From the NCBI GenBank assembly GCA_030598885.1, contig JAUVOZ010000130.1:1-5762 (forward strand): 5,762 nt of DNA, given 5' to 3'. Made by a program: the position numbers and the translations under genes. The notes beneath the pieces are model-generated. The model had not been told where the DNA came from. It made no database searches and saw only the letters and a list, made by a program, of their open reading frames with translations. This document shows, in pieces, positions 5,627-5,762 of the stretch (positions are counted from its first letter, which is position 1; every line of letters begins with the position of its first letter). The DNA is from Anaerolineae bacterium. GTDB taxonomy: Bacteria > Chloroflexota > Anaerolineae > Anaerolineales > E44-bin32.

Positions 5627-5762
5627 TTAGGTGACCACCGCCTGGAAAATGACGGTGAAAGTAGTACCATCACCCAACTTGGAATCCACCCAGATACGAC
5701 CCCCATGGTTATCGACGATCGACTTCACAATAGACAAGCCTAAGCCGGTCCCTGGCATGTCA
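5627..5762 (-). CDS. Sensor histidine kinase, C-terminal end only
   Basis: The last 44 codons of a two-component sensor kinase, running in from the right edge and ending at TAA 5627-5629. GTGLGLSIVKSIVDNHGG is the G2 ATP-lid motif of the HATPase_c domain. It is followed by the final strands RIWVDSKLGDGTTFTVIF, typical of the C-terminus of HisKA/HATPase_c kinases. Its sensor part, partner regulator and signal all lie outside the window. Confidence 0.93.
   Translation of the reverse strand, partial: DMPGTGLGLSIVKSIVDNHGGRIWVDSKLGDGTTFTVIFQAVVT

Noticed and set aside
5431..5633. Plus-strand open frame (frame of 5431) through the hairpin region
   Set aside because: It lacks a credible start codon, runs antisense into the histidine-kinase end, and gives no recognisable domain.

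Overview
The window carries three recognisable protein-coding loci plus the 3' end of a fourth. GC content looks to be in the mid-50s by eye. The combination is a four-domain ribosomal protein S1 with a long acidic tail, a YprB-type exonuclease/TPR protein, near-leaderless expression and a TTG start. This points to a Terrabacteria-type bacterium, perhaps Chloroflexota. That is an inference from gene character, not a marker-gene assignment.

Layout: (1) From 1700 leftwards and off the left edge, on the minus strand, runs rpsA (30S ribosomal protein S1): four S1 RNA-binding domains, then a Glu/Val/Ala-rich acidic tail of at least 165 residues with an internal 34-residue repeat. It has a clear promoter (TTTACA-N17-TATAAT) and a TTG start. 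(2) Divergent from it, from 1820 on the plus strand, is a metal-chelatase locus. A BchI/ChlI-type AAA+ ATPase (365 aa) stops at 2917. A BchD/ChlD-type von Willebrand A (VWA) domain continues in the -1 frame to 3867. The change of frame falls on a run of nine A (2900-2908), in the linker between the two domains. The VWA part has no credible start of its own. (3) On the minus strand, converging on the chelatase gene, is a 412-aa DEDD-type RNase H-like exonuclease with C-terminal TPR-like helices (3947-5185). (4) An approximately 440-bp gene-poor stretch (5186-5626) holds hairpins and two 24-codon open frames with good ribosome-binding sites. It is followed by the C-terminal 44 codons of a sensor histidine kinase on the minus strand (5627-5762).

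The main point of interest is the chelatase locus. It looks like a single chlD-type gene that makes two subunits: normal decoding gives the small (I) ATPase subunit, and a -1 frameshift, or transcriptional slippage, on the A9 run gives a 682-aa medium (D) subunit. The general phenomenon has been described for chlD genes, mainly in cobalamin producers that pair such subunits with CobN. This window appears to be an instance of it. The large subunit (CobN or ChlH/BchH) is not in the window, so cobalt versus magnesium cannot be decided here. The rest of the window is ordinary housekeeping or accessory content, and nothing seen suggests a mobile element, CRISPR array or defence island.
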